Assembly: GCA_934454525.1 (NCBI GenBank)
Contig: CAKSFM010000007.1
Span: 1-64,000 of the forward strand
Direction: 5' to 3'
Origin: an uncultured Clostridia bacterium
GTDB taxonomy: Bacteria; Bacillota; Clostridia; UMGS1883
Length of the DNA: 64,000 nt
The notes beneath the pieces were generated by a model that saw only the letters and a program-made list of their open reading frames with translations, had not been told where the DNA came from and did no database searches. Of this stretch, positions 41,227 to 50,229 are shown one piece after another (the first letter of the stretch is position 1; each line of letters opens with the position of its first letter). Made by a program: the position numbers and the translations under genes.

Positions 41227-41297
41227 GAGGCAAATGCAAAATATCGAGAAAAAAATATCGATAAATTTTTATCAAATCAGCACAAAAATTCCATATA

Positions 41298-41332
41298 ACA
41301 AAACAAGAGTATACATAAAACATGTATACTCT
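41298..41332 (-). terminator. Terminator of rpsT
   Basis: AGAGTATACAT and ATGTATACTCT form an 11-bp stem followed by TGTTTTGT on the minus strand. Confidence 0.85.
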
Positions 41333-41352
41333 GATGATGTCCGGTAAAAAAT

Positions 41353-41616
41353 TTACGCGAGAGATGCAAGCGCCTTTGAAAGCTGGCTCTTTTTGCGGCT
41401 GACAGTGTTCTTGTGATACACACCCTTAGCCACTGCCTGATCAAGCTTCTTCACGCAGAAACCGAAAAGCTCCTGGGCAGCTGTTTTGTTACCTTCGGCA
41501 ACAGCAGCGTCAAATTTTTTGATTTCGGTCTTAATTTCAGACTTCACCATGCGGTTGCGAAGAGTTTTCTTATCGATAACCAAAACTCTTTTCTTAGCTG
41601 ATTTTATGTTAGGCAT
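41353..41616 (-). CDS. rpsT: 30S ribosomal protein S20
   Basis: S20 binds 16S rRNA in the small subunit. ATG 41616 is chosen: GGAGGTG lies six bases upstream, and the protein then starts with the typical MPNIKSAKKRV. The 87-residue protein is rich in Lys/Arg and helical (KTLRNRMVKSEIKTEIKKF), with the usual C-terminal HKNTVSRKKSQLSKAL. It is monocistronic, with promoter 41652-41680 and terminator 41298-41332. Confidence 0.96.
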   Translation of the reverse strand: MPNIKSAKKRVLVIDKKTLRNRMVKSEIKTEIKKFDAAVAEGNKTAAQELFGFCVKKLDQAVAKGVYHKNTVSRKKSQLSKALASLA

Positions 41617-41651
41617 TATTTTCACCTCCACAACATTATGAAACATTTTGT

Positions 41652-41680
41652 ATTGTAACATAACTTTTTCCGGATTGCAA
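41652..41680 (-). promoter_or_regulatory. Sigma-A promoter of rpsT
   Basis: On the minus strand TTGCAA, a 17-bp spacer and TACAAT, 36 bases before the start codon. Confidence 0.8.
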
Positions 41681-41783
41681 GTTTTTTTTCAAAAAAACAC
41701 GGATTTTTTTGAAAATAAGTTTATATTTCCGCAGTATGTCATTAAAAACCGTGCATATGCATAAAAAGAGGGGGGAGCAGAAT

Positions 41784-43286
41784 ATGCGTGACGGGGCAGT
41801 TCTTTTGAAAAACACGGCGGTGCTTGCTGCCGGAGAAATAGTGATGCGCGCGGTGTCGCTGGGATTTTCGTCTTTCCTGGCGCGGAAAGCCGGGGCGGAA
41901 AACATGGGCATATACGGACTGATAATGTCTGTCTATCTTGTTTTTGCAACTTTCAGCCTGTCCGGAATCAGATTTGCGGTAACGCGGCTGTGCTCGCAGC
42001 AAATCGGCGTCGGTAATCTTTATCCGCGCCGCCTGATGCGCAGAGCGTTTTGCTATGCTGTTTTTTTCGGTGTGCTGTCATGCGCGGTCATGCTTTTTTC
42101 TGCGCCGTATGCCGCGCGGAAAGCAGTCGGAATACCGGAAATGAGCGTACCGCTCGCAGTTCTCTCGGCAACGCTCCCTTGCCTGCCGCTTCGCGCCGCG
42201 GCTGAGGGGTATTTTGCGGCAAAGGAGAAAAATGTGCGCGTTTGTGCGGTGCAGCTTCTGAATCAGGTGGTTTCAATTGCCGTGACGGTTTGGCTTCTTC
42301 CGGGGAAGAATACGGCGGCGCATATATGTTCCTGCATTTCATGCGGCGCTGCGGCGGGTGATTTTGTTTCGATGATGATGGTTCTGATTTGCTATGGCTG
42401 CGATGTCCGCAGAAAAGCGGATAGGGGCATAAGGAGCGGCGGCATAGCAAAAACGGCATTTCCGCTTGCGGTAAGCTCCTATATGCGGATCGGACTTTCA
42501 TCGGCAGGGCATATTCTGATTCCGTTCGGATTAAAAAAATCAGGGGCAAGCGCAGCACAGTCATTTGCGGTATATGGGATAATTCATCAGATGGCGTTCC
42601 CCGTTATAACATTTCCGGCAGCAGCGCTTGCCGCACTCGGTGATATTCTGATCCCTAAGCTGACAGGGGCGCAGGTTTGCGGCAAAAAGCTCGGAATAAG
42701 CTATATGGCGAGCCGATCGCTCCGTCTGGCGCTTGTTTTCGGCTGCTTTATTTCGGGATTTATGTTCTTTTTTGCTGACGGAATAAGCGCGGCGGTTTAC
42801 AAAGACGCGGCAGCGGCACGGTATATACGCCTGTTTGCGCCGCTTATCCCCGTGATGTACCTTGATGATGTGACGGATATTTGTCTTAAAGGCCTGGGGC
42901 AGCAGCTCCATTCAATGCTTTTCAATATTATGGAGGCAATTCTGAATATTGCCCTGCTGGCGGTGCTGCTGCCGCGCTATGCAATTGCGGGATATATTTT
43001 CACTGTATATATAAAGGAAATATTTAATTTTGCGCTGAGCATCGGGCGGCTTTCGCGCGTAACTCCGCTCGGCGTCACACCGCTGCCTGTCATCGTCATT
43101 GCGGCAATTGCCGCGCTTTCGGGAGCAGCGGCGCAGATAACGGGCGGAAATATTGCGGCGGCGCTCTATGCAGCGTATTATTTTATGGCGGTTTACATAG
43201 CGGACGGAGTTTCCGGAGGAGATGTCCGGTGGATTATCTCCCTTATATTTAAAAAAAATCCCGAACAGCTGTTGACAAAAGCATAA
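41784..43286 (+). CDS. SpoVB/MATE-like polysaccharide or lipid flippase
   Basis: ATG 41784 has GGGGGGAG upstream; the frame is open from 41709 without a ribosome binding site. The 500-residue protein has about 14 hydrophobic segments and the LLKNTAVLAAGEIVMRAVSLGFSSF start typical of the MOP superfamily (SpoVB, MurJ-like and polysaccharide exporters). SpoVB relatives take part in spore or cell-wall polysaccharide export. It is divergent from rpsT. The asnA promoter lies inside its 3' end. Confidence 0.83.
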   Translation: MRDGAVLLKNTAVLAAGEIVMRAVSLGFSSFLARKAGAENMGIYGLIMSVYLVFATFSLSGIRFAVTRLCSQQIGVGNLYPRRLMRRAFCYAVFFGVLSCAVMLFSAPYAARKAVGIPEMSVPLAVLSATLPCLPLRAAAEGYFAAKEKNVRVCAVQLLNQVVSIAVTVWLLPGKNTAAHICSCISCGAAAGDFVSMMMVLICYGCDVRRKADRGIRSGGIAKTAFPLAVSSYMRIGLSSAGHILIPFGLKKSGASAAQSFAVYGIIHQMAFPVITFPAAALAALGDILIPKLTGAQVCGKKLGISYMASRSLRLALVFGCFISGFMFFFADGISAAVYKDAAAARYIRLFAPLIPVMYLDDVTDICLKGLGQQLHSMLFNIMEAILNIALLAVLLPRYAIAGYIFTVYIKEIFNFALSIGRLSRVTPLGVTPLPVIVIAAIAALSGAAAQITGGNIAAALYAAYYFMAVYIADGVSGGDVRWIISLIFKKNPEQLLTKA

Positions 43287-43300
43287 GGCTGCTGTAAAAT
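43272..43300 (+). promoter_or_regulatory. Sigma-A promoter of asnA
   Basis: TTGACA, a 17-bp spacer and TAAAAT; the -35 box lies within the last codons of the flippase gene. Confidence 0.8.
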
Positions 43301-43343
43301 ATCAAAGGCTGTAAAGGTAAATAATGAAACGAGGGAAAAATTT

Positions 43344-44351
43344 ATGAGAGAATTAATTCTGCCCGAGGGGTATAAATCAAAGCTTTCGCTGCGCGAAACG
43401 CAGCGTGCCATAAAAATCGTGAAGGATAATTTTCAGACGATGCTTGCAGCAGAGCTGAATCTGGACAGAGTAACTGCGCCCGTCATTGTGACAAAGGCAA
43501 GCGGAATTAACGATGACCTTAACGGAACTGAGCGCAAGGTTGAATTTGAAATGAAAGAAACCGGCGAGATTGCAGAAATTGTGCAGTCACTCGCAAAATG
43601 GAAGCGCATGGCGCTTTACAGATACGATTACAAGGCTGATGAGGGAATTTATACAGATATGAATGCCGTTCGCCGCGATGATGACCTTGATAATCTTCAT
43701 TCGCTTTTTGTTGACCAGTGGGACTGGGAGCGCGTGATAAGCCGCGACGAGAGAACGGAAGAATTTCTGAAAATGATTGTCTGCCGCATTGTAAAGGCTG
43801 CTGCCGATACGCAGAGCGCCCTGCATCTGTCATTTCCGTCGCTTGCAATGTCAATTGAGCGCAATGTGCATTTTGTGACAACGCAGGAGCTTGAGGATAT
43901 GTACCCCGGACTTACGCCGAAAGAACGCGAGGACGCTGCCGCAAGAGAGCACAAAACCGTGTTTATAATGAAAATCGGTGAAAAGCTTAAAAGCGGCAAG
44001 CCGCATGACGGGCGCGCACCCGACTATGACGACTGGTCGTTAAACGGCGATATAGTTGTCTGGAACGAGGTTCTCGGCAGATCGTTCGAGCTGTCCTCAA
44101 TGGGAATCAGGGTTGACGCGGATTCGCTTAAAAAGCAGCTTGCGGAGGCAGGTGCGTCCGACAGAATGAAGTTCGATTATCACAGCATGATTGCAGACGG
44201 AACGCTTCCGCTGACAATCGGCGGCGGAATCGGGCAGTCACGCCTTTGCATGTTCATGCTTGAAAAGGCGCACATCGGCGAAGTTCAGGTTTCGGTATGG
44301 CCCGATGAAATGCGCTCAACCTGCATGGAGCACGGAATATTCCTTCTATAA
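43344..44351 (+). CDS. asnA: Aspartate-ammonia ligase (asparagine synthetase A)
   Basis: AsnA makes asparagine from aspartate, ammonia and ATP. The 335-residue protein has the class II-synthetase-like fold with conserved ETQRAIKIVKDNF, GINDDLNGTERKVEF, YRYDYKADEGIYTDMNAVRRD and the C-terminal GGGIGQSRLCMFML. Length is the family norm. It has its own promoter and ends in a hairpin terminator that reaches into the convergent AraC gene. asnS elsewhere in the window is not linked. Confidence 0.95.
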   Translation: MRELILPEGYKSKLSLRETQRAIKIVKDNFQTMLAAELNLDRVTAPVIVTKASGINDDLNGTERKVEFEMKETGEIAEIVQSLAKWKRMALYRYDYKADEGIYTDMNAVRRDDDLDNLHSLFVDQWDWERVISRDERTEEFLKMIVCRIVKAAADTQSALHLSFPSLAMSIERNVHFVTTQELEDMYPGLTPKEREDAAAREHKTVFIMKIGEKLKSGKPHDGRAPDYDDWSLNGDIVVWNEVLGRSFELSSMGIRVDADSLKKQLAEAGASDRMKFDYHSMIADGTLPLTIGGGIGQSRLCMFMLEKAHIGEVQVSVWPDEMRSTCMEHGIFLL

Positions 44352-44353
44352 AA

Positions 44354-45193
44354 TCACATAACGCAGACGGAAGCACCGCGGCGGTATTGCAGCGGTGTTT
44401 TTTCTGTGCTTTTTTTGAACAGACGAATAAAATAGCCAACGTTTTCAAATCCACATTCCTCCGATATTTCAAGCACTGATTTGTCTGTTTGCATTAAAAG
44501 CTCTTTGGCGCGGTAAATGCGATATGCATTGATATACTCAATCGGGGTTTTCCCGGTGTTATTCTTAAAGAGCGTTATCATGTATGACGGTGTGAAGCCG
44601 CCGAACGCGGCAATGTCGGAAAGAGTGATATGCGAGCAGCAGTTCTCATGGACATATTCAAGTATTTTTCCGAATCCCTCAAATGAATTTTCTCTGCCCC
44701 CGGGCTGAAGAATGTAAAAACCGTTTTCATAAATATCGGCGAAAATTCCCGTTAAAAGAGCTTTAAGCCGCAGTTCAAATCCGTTCTTCTTAATATGGAA
44801 GCTTTCGTGCATTTTCAAAAGGGCAGAAACTATGCAGCTTTCTTCAGCTACTCCGGAATCATATATCCGGCGGAAGATGATTTTGCCTGAAAAGAACTCG
44901 TTGCTGTCATTGCCGCACACAAGATACGGGTGAAAAACCACAGCAAAAAATCTGCCGCTTGTTCCCGAATTAACAGTGTGCAGCTCGCCGCTGTATATCA
45001 GGATTGCACAGCCTTTTTTCACGGTTATGCTCTTTCCGTTGACAATGCACTCACATTCTCCGTCCGTCACGCAGATAAATTCATATTCATCGTGCCAATG
45101 ATAGGGAATGTAGGACGATGCCTCGTAAATCTTCATTTGCAGCCGCCCCGTCTTATGGACGGCATATGTTTCTTTCAGTGCGCTTTTTTTCAT
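44354..45193 (-). CDS. AraC-family transcriptional regulator with cupin sensor
   Basis: ATG 45193 (CGGGGTTG upstream) gives 279 residues; an ATG at 45259 lies in the promoter region without a ribosome binding site. The N-terminal cupin (YIPYHWHDEYEFICVTDGE, about 26-44) would bind a sugar; the C-terminal double HTH (about 180-276, HITLSDIAAFGGFTPSYMITLFKNNTGKTPIEY) binds DNA. It is divergent from a GH28-like/xylA operon, with direct repeats in between, and is probably its activator. It could also act on kduI. Confidence 0.88.
   Translation of the reverse strand: MKKSALKETYAVHKTGRLQMKIYEASSYIPYHWHDEYEFICVTDGECECIVNGKSITVKKGCAILIYSGELHTVNSGTSGRFFAVVFHPYLVCGNDSNEFFSGKIIFRRIYDSGVAEESCIVSALLKMHESFHIKKNGFELRLKALLTGIFADIYENGFYILQPGGRENSFEGFGKILEYVHENCCSHITLSDIAAFGGFTPSYMITLFKNNTGKTPIEYINAYRIYRAKELLMQTDKSVLEISEECGFENVGYFIRLFKKSTEKTPLQYRRGASVCVM
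44373..44403 (+). terminator. asnA terminator inside the 3' end of the AraC gene
   Basis: GCACCGC...GCGGTG with a 12-base loop followed by six Ts, placed within coding sequence of the convergent regulator. Confidence 0.75.
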
Positions 45194-45210
45194 AACAACC
45201 CCGCTTGTGT

Positions 45211-45240
45211 GATATTGTGCAATTTTTACACGATATTGTG
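45211..45240. promoter_or_regulatory. Direct repeats between AraC and GH28 genes (operator candidate)
   Basis: GATATTGTG occurs at 45211-45219 and 45232-45240, exactly 21 bp apart, with a weaker GATATTATG at 45263-45271. This is the geometry of AraC-family half sites; the GH28 promoter downstream has only weak -35/-10 boxes. Confidence 0.6.
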
Positions 45241-45312
45241 GAAGAAATTTGCCGTACATCGTGATATTATGATTATATCATTAAGAGCGGTTTTATTCAA
45301 GGGGGAATTTGA

Positions 45313-46692
45313 GTGAAAAAAGACTTGGTTGTAACGGATTTCGGTGCGGTGAGCGGAAGCGGTATGTTGCAGACGGATAAAATACAAAAAGCAATTGACC
45401 GCTGCTTTTCGGACGGCGGCGGAACGGTGGTAATTCCGGGCGGAGAATATCTGACAGGTGATATACGGCTGCGCAGCAATGTGACATTGTATTTAAAATC
45501 TGGGGCAAGGCTTTGCGGAAGCAAAAATCCGGAGGATTACTTCAATTATCTTTCCGACAGTGTTCAGCCGCTTGAAAAATCACAGATAACGGACGCGCCG
45601 TATGTGCATCTGTCAACCATTCACGGAGAAACGCAGTATGAAACCGATAAAAGGGAATATCGTTTTAAAAGGATTTTCGGCAGCCGCTGGAATAATGCGA
45701 TAATCCGTGCGTTTAACGCTGAAAACATCAGGATTATCGGCGAAAGCGGCAGCGTGATTGACGGCTGCAACTGCTTTGATGAAACAGGGGAGGAGAACTA
45801 CCGCGGACCGCACGGAATGACTTTTTTCGGATGCAGCAATATTGAACTGTGCGGATATACAATCCAAAATACGGGGAATTGGGCGCATAACCTGCTTTTC
45901 TGCAAAAATATTGATGTTCACGGAATCACTGTGCTTGCCGGGCATGACGGCTTTGACGCCTCCGTGTGCGAAAACCTCATTATCAGAGATTCGGGTTTTT
46001 ATACCGGTGACGACTGCATTGCCGGTTTTGGAAACGTTAATGTGCACATAAGCGGCTGCGAGCTTAATTCAAGCTGCAGTGCGCTGCGTTTCGGCGGAAC
46101 AAATGTGCTTGTCGAAAAATCGCATATTTTCGGCCCGGGAAAATACAGCTTTCGCGGAAGCCTGTCCGATGAAGAAAAGAAAAGCTCCGCGCCGTCCTCA
46201 GGCGGAAGAACGAATATGCTCAGCGCATTTACATATTATGCGGACTACAGTCTGCCGATTGCAGTTCAGCCGGGAGGAATTGTAATCTCCGGCTGCAAAA
46301 TCGAAACGGCGGACAGGCTGCTGCATTACAATTATTCGGGAAACGAAACATGGCAGAAAAACAGACCGCTTGAAAGCATTGCCTTTAAATATGTTACCGC
46401 GGACGGAATTTCAATGCCTGTGACCGCATACGGTGACGGCGATATTCCGCTGACGCTTGCGTTTGAAAATGTACGCATCGGTCTTCGCGCGGGTTTTGAA
46501 AGCATCGACCTCATTCGTGCATGCAATTTTGAGCGCATTATCATGAAAAATGTTTCCGTTCCCGGGTTCTGCGGCAAAAACGTTGTGAAAAAGTGGTCGG
46601 ACGGAGAAATAAATATCAGCGGCTGCAATTTCGGAGCGGCGGAAAACACAGTGACTGACGCAGAGGAGAAATTCTTTGCGGAGGCAATATAA
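45313..46692 (+). CDS. GH28-like right-handed beta-helix glycosidase, cytoplasmic
   Basis: The 459-residue protein starts at GTG 45313 (AAGGGGGAA eight bases upstream) and has no signal peptide. The start VVTDFGAVSGSG..QTDKIQKAIDRC and GGTVVIPGGEYLTGDIRLRSN are typical of the polygalacturonase (GH28) superfamily, followed by beta-helix coils. Candidate catalytic Asp residues lie in AGHDGFDAS and TGDDCIAGFG. The strict GH28 motifs (NTDG, GHGxSIGS, RIK) are not clearly complete, so this may be a relative acting on oligo-uronides or other glycosides. Next to xylA and an AraC regulator. Confidence 0.75.
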   Translation: MKKDLVVTDFGAVSGSGMLQTDKIQKAIDRCFSDGGGTVVIPGGEYLTGDIRLRSNVTLYLKSGARLCGSKNPEDYFNYLSDSVQPLEKSQITDAPYVHLSTIHGETQYETDKREYRFKRIFGSRWNNAIIRAFNAENIRIIGESGSVIDGCNCFDETGEENYRGPHGMTFFGCSNIELCGYTIQNTGNWAHNLLFCKNIDVHGITVLAGHDGFDASVCENLIIRDSGFYTGDDCIAGFGNVNVHISGCELNSSCSALRFGGTNVLVEKSHIFGPGKYSFRGSLSDEEKKSSAPSSGGRTNMLSAFTYYADYSLPIAVQPGGIVISGCKIETADRLLHYNYSGNETWQKNRPLESIAFKYVTADGISMPVTAYGDGDIPLTLAFENVRIGLRAGFESIDLIRACNFERIIMKNVSVPGFCGKNVVKKWSDGEINISGCNFGAAENTVTDAEEKFFAEAI

Positions 46693-46710
46693 AAGAAAGA
46701 GGGATAATAA

Positions 46711-47742
46711 ATGAGCAGATTTAAGTATTCGGCAGGACCTTGGAATGTGCATGAGGGAGCAGACGCTTACGGCCCGGCAACGCGCCCGTCAATAGCGCTG
46801 GAAGAAAAGTTGAGAGAATTTAAAAGAATAGGCTTTGACGCCGTTCAGTTTCACGATGATGACGCCGTGCCGAACCTCAATAATATGACGGAGGAAGAAA
46901 TCAAGGCAGAAGCGGCGCAGCTTAAGAAAACACTTGACAAATTCGGACTTAAGGCTGAATTTGTTGCACCGCGCCTGTGGATGGATCCGCGCACGGTTGA
47001 CGGAGGATTCACCTCAAACAGTGAAAGTGACCGCGATTTCGCCTTGTGGAGGGCATACCGTTCAATCGATATTGCAAATGAGCTGGGCTGCGATAAAATC
47101 GTTTTATGGCTTGCGCGCGAGGGAACGATTTGCTTCGAAAGCAAGAATCCTGTGGAATCCGTGAAAAAGCTGATTGACGCAATTAACAAAATGCTCAGCT
47201 ACGATTCAAAAATAAAGATTATGATTGAAACAAAACCGAACGAACCTGTTGACAGGAGCGTTTGCCCGACGCTCGGTCATGCAATGGCAATATCAGCGGC
47301 AAGCATTGACCCGTCGAGAGTGGGCGGCTTGCTTGAATCGGCGCATGCAATCCTTGCCGGACTTGACCCGGCAAATGAAATTGCTTTTGCAGCTGCGCTC
47401 GGAAAGCTGTGGGGTGTTCATCTTAATGACCAGAACGGAATGAAGTTTGACCAGGACAAGAGCTTCGGCGTTGAAAACCTGAGAACGGCGTTTAACCAGA
47501 TAAAGGTGCTGATGGAAAACGGCTTCGGCGAGCACGGTGAGTATATCGGGCTGGACGTAAAAGTAATGCGCACCGAAAATGCCGAGGGAAGCTATAAGCA
47601 TCTTGAAAACAGTCTGAAAATCGCAAAAATGCTTGAGGAAAAAGCTGAAAGGTTTGATTATGCATTTCAGAAAAAATGCATAGCAGAGCGCGATTATGAG
47701 GCGCTTGAAATGTATGTTATGGAGCTTTTGATGCGCGGTTAG
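46711..47742 (+). CDS. xylA: Xylose isomerase (class I-like)
   Basis: This TIM-barrel isomerase has 343 residues. It has WNVHEGADAYGPATR, FHDDDAVPN (catalytic His region), METKPNEP-type IETKPNEP with metal Glu, and GVHLNDQNGMKFDQD with metal-binding Asp residues. The pattern matches short, class I xylose isomerases of actinobacterial type (about 385-390 residues) more than the longer clostridial class II, and it is shorter than either. The reaction is D-xylose to D-xylulose or a related aldose-ketose pair. It is co-transcribed with the GH28-like gene; xylulokinase is not in the window, so another sugar is possible. Confidence 0.8.
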   Translation: MSRFKYSAGPWNVHEGADAYGPATRPSIALEEKLREFKRIGFDAVQFHDDDAVPNLNNMTEEEIKAEAAQLKKTLDKFGLKAEFVAPRLWMDPRTVDGGFTSNSESDRDFALWRAYRSIDIANELGCDKIVLWLAREGTICFESKNPVESVKKLIDAINKMLSYDSKIKIMIETKPNEPVDRSVCPTLGHAMAISAASIDPSRVGGLLESAHAILAGLDPANEIAFAAALGKLWGVHLNDQNGMKFDQDKSFGVENLRTAFNQIKVLMENGFGEHGEYIGLDVKVMRTENAEGSYKHLENSLKIAKMLEEKAERFDYAFQKKCIAERDYEALEMYVMELLMRG

Positions 47743-47807
47743 GCCGGCATCCGAAATCATTTTTGTGAAGTTTTTCCGGAATTACGGTGAAAATGCTCAG
47801 ACATCAG

Positions 47808-47851
47808 AAAGCAAGGCTGCGGAGAATTCAAAACACCGAAGCCTTGCTTTT
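47808..47851 (+). terminator. Terminator of GH28-xylA operon
   Basis: AAAGCAAGGCT and AGCCTTGCTTT form an 11-bp stem with a 21-base loop, followed by TGTGCTTTTT. Confidence 0.75.
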
Positions 47852-47900
47852 GTGCTTTTTAAAGCCTGCAATATAAACTGACGAAATTGGGTACAAATAA

Positions 47901-47929
47901 TTGACAACTTTCTAAAAGAATGATATAAT
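47901..47929 (+). promoter_or_regulatory. Perfect consensus sigma-A promoter of the polysaccharide operon
   Basis: TTGACA, exactly 17 bp and TATAAT. It starts a leader of about 245 bases before the first gene; nothing in the leader resembles a known riboswitch. Further internal promoters were not seen in the 13 genes downstream. Confidence 0.9.
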
Positions 47930-48063
47930 CTATACGTTATTTATATTGGCTTTATTGTGTCCGCAGCATAATTCACATGACGCTGCGCTGCAGAGAAACG
48001 GGGCGCTTTTTGAAACGTATGGGGTTCTGGTCTGCCTAGGCATAACAAAATTGAATATAAAAA

Positions 48064-48174
48064 ATGGGCAGGACTGAAATTGCTGAAATAAATCCCGATG
48101 ATATCATCACGGAAACGCCGGACGGTCCGTTGGCTGTAAATGGTTTGAAGTATTGCTATGAGAATGGAATGTGA
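48064..48174 (+). CDS. Leader ORF of the polysaccharide operon (36 codons), uncertain
   Basis: An ORF of 36 codons (MGRTEIAEINPDDIITETPD...) ends at a TGA that lies eight bases before the ATG of the first large gene. It has no good ribosome binding site. It could be a remnant of a larger gene or a leader peptide coupling translation to the next gene. I recognise no family. Confidence 0.3.
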   Translation: MGRTEIAEINPDDIITETPDGPLAVNGLKYCYENGM

Positions 48175-48181
48175 GAATAAT

Positions 48182-49036
48182 ATGCCGATAACTTTAATGT
48201 GTATAACAAATGATCCCGATGTTGCACGAATTGCTGAAAAAAACGGTGTTGACCGGATTTGGATAGACCTTGAAACACTCGGAAAAGAGGAACGGCAGAA
48301 GAATATGGACTGTGTAAAATCGCATCACACCATAAATGATATAAAAATCATGTCAAAAGTTTTGACAAACTCCGAGCTGATGGTGCGTATAAATCCGTGG
48401 AATACCAACTCAAAAAGAGAAATTGAAGATGTTATATCCGCAGGAGCGCAGCGTATAATGCTCCCTATGTGGAAAACGCCGAAAGAGGTTGACGAATTTC
48501 TGCGTTTTGTAAATCAAAGAACAGCCACTACTTTGCTGCTGGAAACAAAAGAAGCCGCTGAGTGCATTGATGATATTTTATGTAATCCCTTGTTGGATGA
48601 AATACATATAGGTCTGAACGATCTGCACCTTAGTTATAATCTGAAGTTTATGTTTGAACTGTTGGCTAACGGGGTTGTTGAAGAGCTATGCAAAAAAATG
48701 AATACTGCGGGAATAAAGTACGGTTTCGGAGGAATTGCAAGAATAGGATGCGGAATGCTCCCTGCCGAAAATATCCTGCCGGAGCATTACCGCTTGGGTT
48801 CTACACGGGCAATCCTTTCAAGGAGTTTTTGCAATCCGTGCAGTTTCAGTGATATTCATGATGTTGAAAAATGCTTTGAATCTGAGATGAAAAAACTAAA
48901 AAGATATGAAGAAGCAGCAGGCAATATGAGTTCATCTGATCTTAATAAAAACAAACAGTGTGTAAAAGAAACAGTTGATGAAATTGTGAAAAATATTGAG
49001 GAGAAAGCAAATGAATGTCAATATAAAAGAGCTTAA
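48182..49036 (+). CDS. HpcH/HpaI-CitE-type aldolase or lyase of the polysaccharide operon
   Basis: About 284 residues from ATG 48182 (an ATG at 48158 is the alternative; neither has a strong ribosome binding site). The fold is the PEP/pyruvate TIM barrel of HpcH/HpaI aldolases and citrate-lyase beta subunits. IWIDLETLG corresponds to the (V)DLED motif, and TTLLLETKEAAE and GLNDLHLSYN give the metal-binding Glu and Asp; GFGGIARIG follows. Such enzymes make or cleave a C-C bond to pyruvate or acetyl-type donors. As first gene of the operon, with a PLP decarboxylase and an aminotransferase nearby, it could make a 2-oxo acid precursor of a non-sugar substituent. The extra C-terminal helical tail (about 235-284) is unusual. 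Confidence 0.75.
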   Translation: MPITLMCITNDPDVARIAEKNGVDRIWIDLETLGKEERQKNMDCVKSHHTINDIKIMSKVLTNSELMVRINPWNTNSKREIEDVISAGAQRIMLPMWKTPKEVDEFLRFVNQRTATTLLLETKEAAECIDDILCNPLLDEIHIGLNDLHLSYNLKFMFELLANGVVEELCKKMNTAGIKYGFGGIARIGCGMLPAENILPEHYRLGSTRAILSRSFCNPCSFSDIHDVEKCFESEMKKLKRYEEAAGNMSSSDLNKNKQCVKETVDEIVKNIEEKANECQYKRA

Positions 49037-50219
49037 AGATAAAATCGGCGATTCGTTCTATATTTTGGACAGCAAACAATTTGAGCAAAATTTTCTGGAA
49101 TTAAAAAATGAATTTGCAAAAATCTATCCCGACTTTAATATTGCGTATTCATATAAAACCAACTATACGCCCAAGCTTTGCAAAATAGTAAACAAGCTTG
49201 GCGGTTTTGCCGAGGTTGTATCCGATATGGAAATGGAGATTGCTCTCCGTATCGGAGTAGAGCCGCAAAAGATTATTTGGAACGGACCGTATAAGAATGC
49301 AAAAAAGGTTGAACAGCTGCTCGTTATGGGCGGCACGGTTAATATAGATTCCGCTTATGAAATTGAGCTTATTGCGGATATTGCCGAAAGGTATCCGAAT
49401 CACAGGCTGAATATCGGAATTCGCTGTAACTTTGATGTGGATGACGGTGTTATATCAAGATTCGGATTCGATATAGAAACCGATGATTTCAAAAAAGCGC
49501 TGACATTATTCGAAACACATAAAAATCTTTATCTTATCGGTTTGCAGTGCCATTTTGCAACACGCAGTATTGATACATGGAAACCGCGTGCCGAAGGTAT
49601 GCTCAATTTAATTGACAGGATTGGAATTATTCCCGAGCACATTGATTTGGGCGGCGGTCTGTTCGGAAAAATGGCAGATTCGCTTAAAGTGCAGTTTAAT
49701 ACCGAAATACCTACATATGAGCAATATGCCCAAGCGGTTGCACCTGCTTTTGCTGAGCATTTTAAAAACTGTGATAAGAAACCTGTGCTGTTGATTGAGC
49801 CGGGCAGCGCCCTTGTAGGAGATTGCATGCAATTTGCGGCAAAGGTTGTAAATATAAAAGAAGTGCGGGGAAAAACAATAGCAACGCTGCTTGGCAGCAT
49901 ATACAATATTAACCCTACTTTAAACAAGAAAAATCCGCCTATAAGTATATATTCCATGGGCGGCGTTCAGAAAGAATATAAGGATTTGGATTTTGGCGGA
50001 TTTACGTGTATCGAATCCGATTATCTGTACCGCCGCTTTAACGGCAGCCTTGCTGTGGGCGATATGGTTGTGTTCGGGAATGTGGGTTCATACTCGGTAG
50101 TGTTGAAGCCGCCGTTTATATTGCCGAACTTTCCGGTTGTTGAAATTTCCGGTGAAAAAACAGAAATTATAAAACGCGGGGAAACATTTGATGATTTGTT
50201 CCATACGTTTTCATTTTAG
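49011..50219 (+). CDS. Fold-III PLP decarboxylase (LysA/ODC-like)
   Basis: ATG 49011 has GAGGAG upstream and overlaps the previous gene by 26 bases. The 402-residue protein has the alanine-racemase-like barrel with Schiff-base Lys49 in AYSYKTNY, HFATRS (barrel His), the glycine loop DLGGGLFG and the C-terminal active-site CIESDYL, plus GDMVVFGNVGSYSV. The substrate Arg of diaminopimelate decarboxylases (EPGR) is replaced: the motif reads EPGSALVG. So this is probably not the housekeeping LysA. It more likely decarboxylates another amino acid made by neighbouring enzymes. Confidence 0.8.
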   Translation: MNVNIKELKDKIGDSFYILDSKQFEQNFLELKNEFAKIYPDFNIAYSYKTNYTPKLCKIVNKLGGFAEVVSDMEMEIALRIGVEPQKIIWNGPYKNAKKVEQLLVMGGTVNIDSAYEIELIADIAERYPNHRLNIGIRCNFDVDDGVISRFGFDIETDDFKKALTLFETHKNLYLIGLQCHFATRSIDTWKPRAEGMLNLIDRIGIIPEHIDLGGGLFGKMADSLKVQFNTEIPTYEQYAQAVAPAFAEHFKNCDKKPVLLIEPGSALVGDCMQFAAKVVNIKEVRGKTIATLLGSIYNINPTLNKKNPPISIYSMGGVQKEYKDLDFGGFTCIESDYLYRRFNGSLAVGDMVVFGNVGSYSVVLKPPFILPNFPVVEISGEKTEIIKRGETFDDLFHTFSF

Positions 50220-50229
50220 GGTGTGTGCA

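Noticed and set aside
47930..48157. Riboswitch in the leader of the polysaccharide operon
   Set aside because: No known conserved core was seen; the leader has only short pairings such as CGGAC-G-GTCCG, and a short ORF explains part of it.
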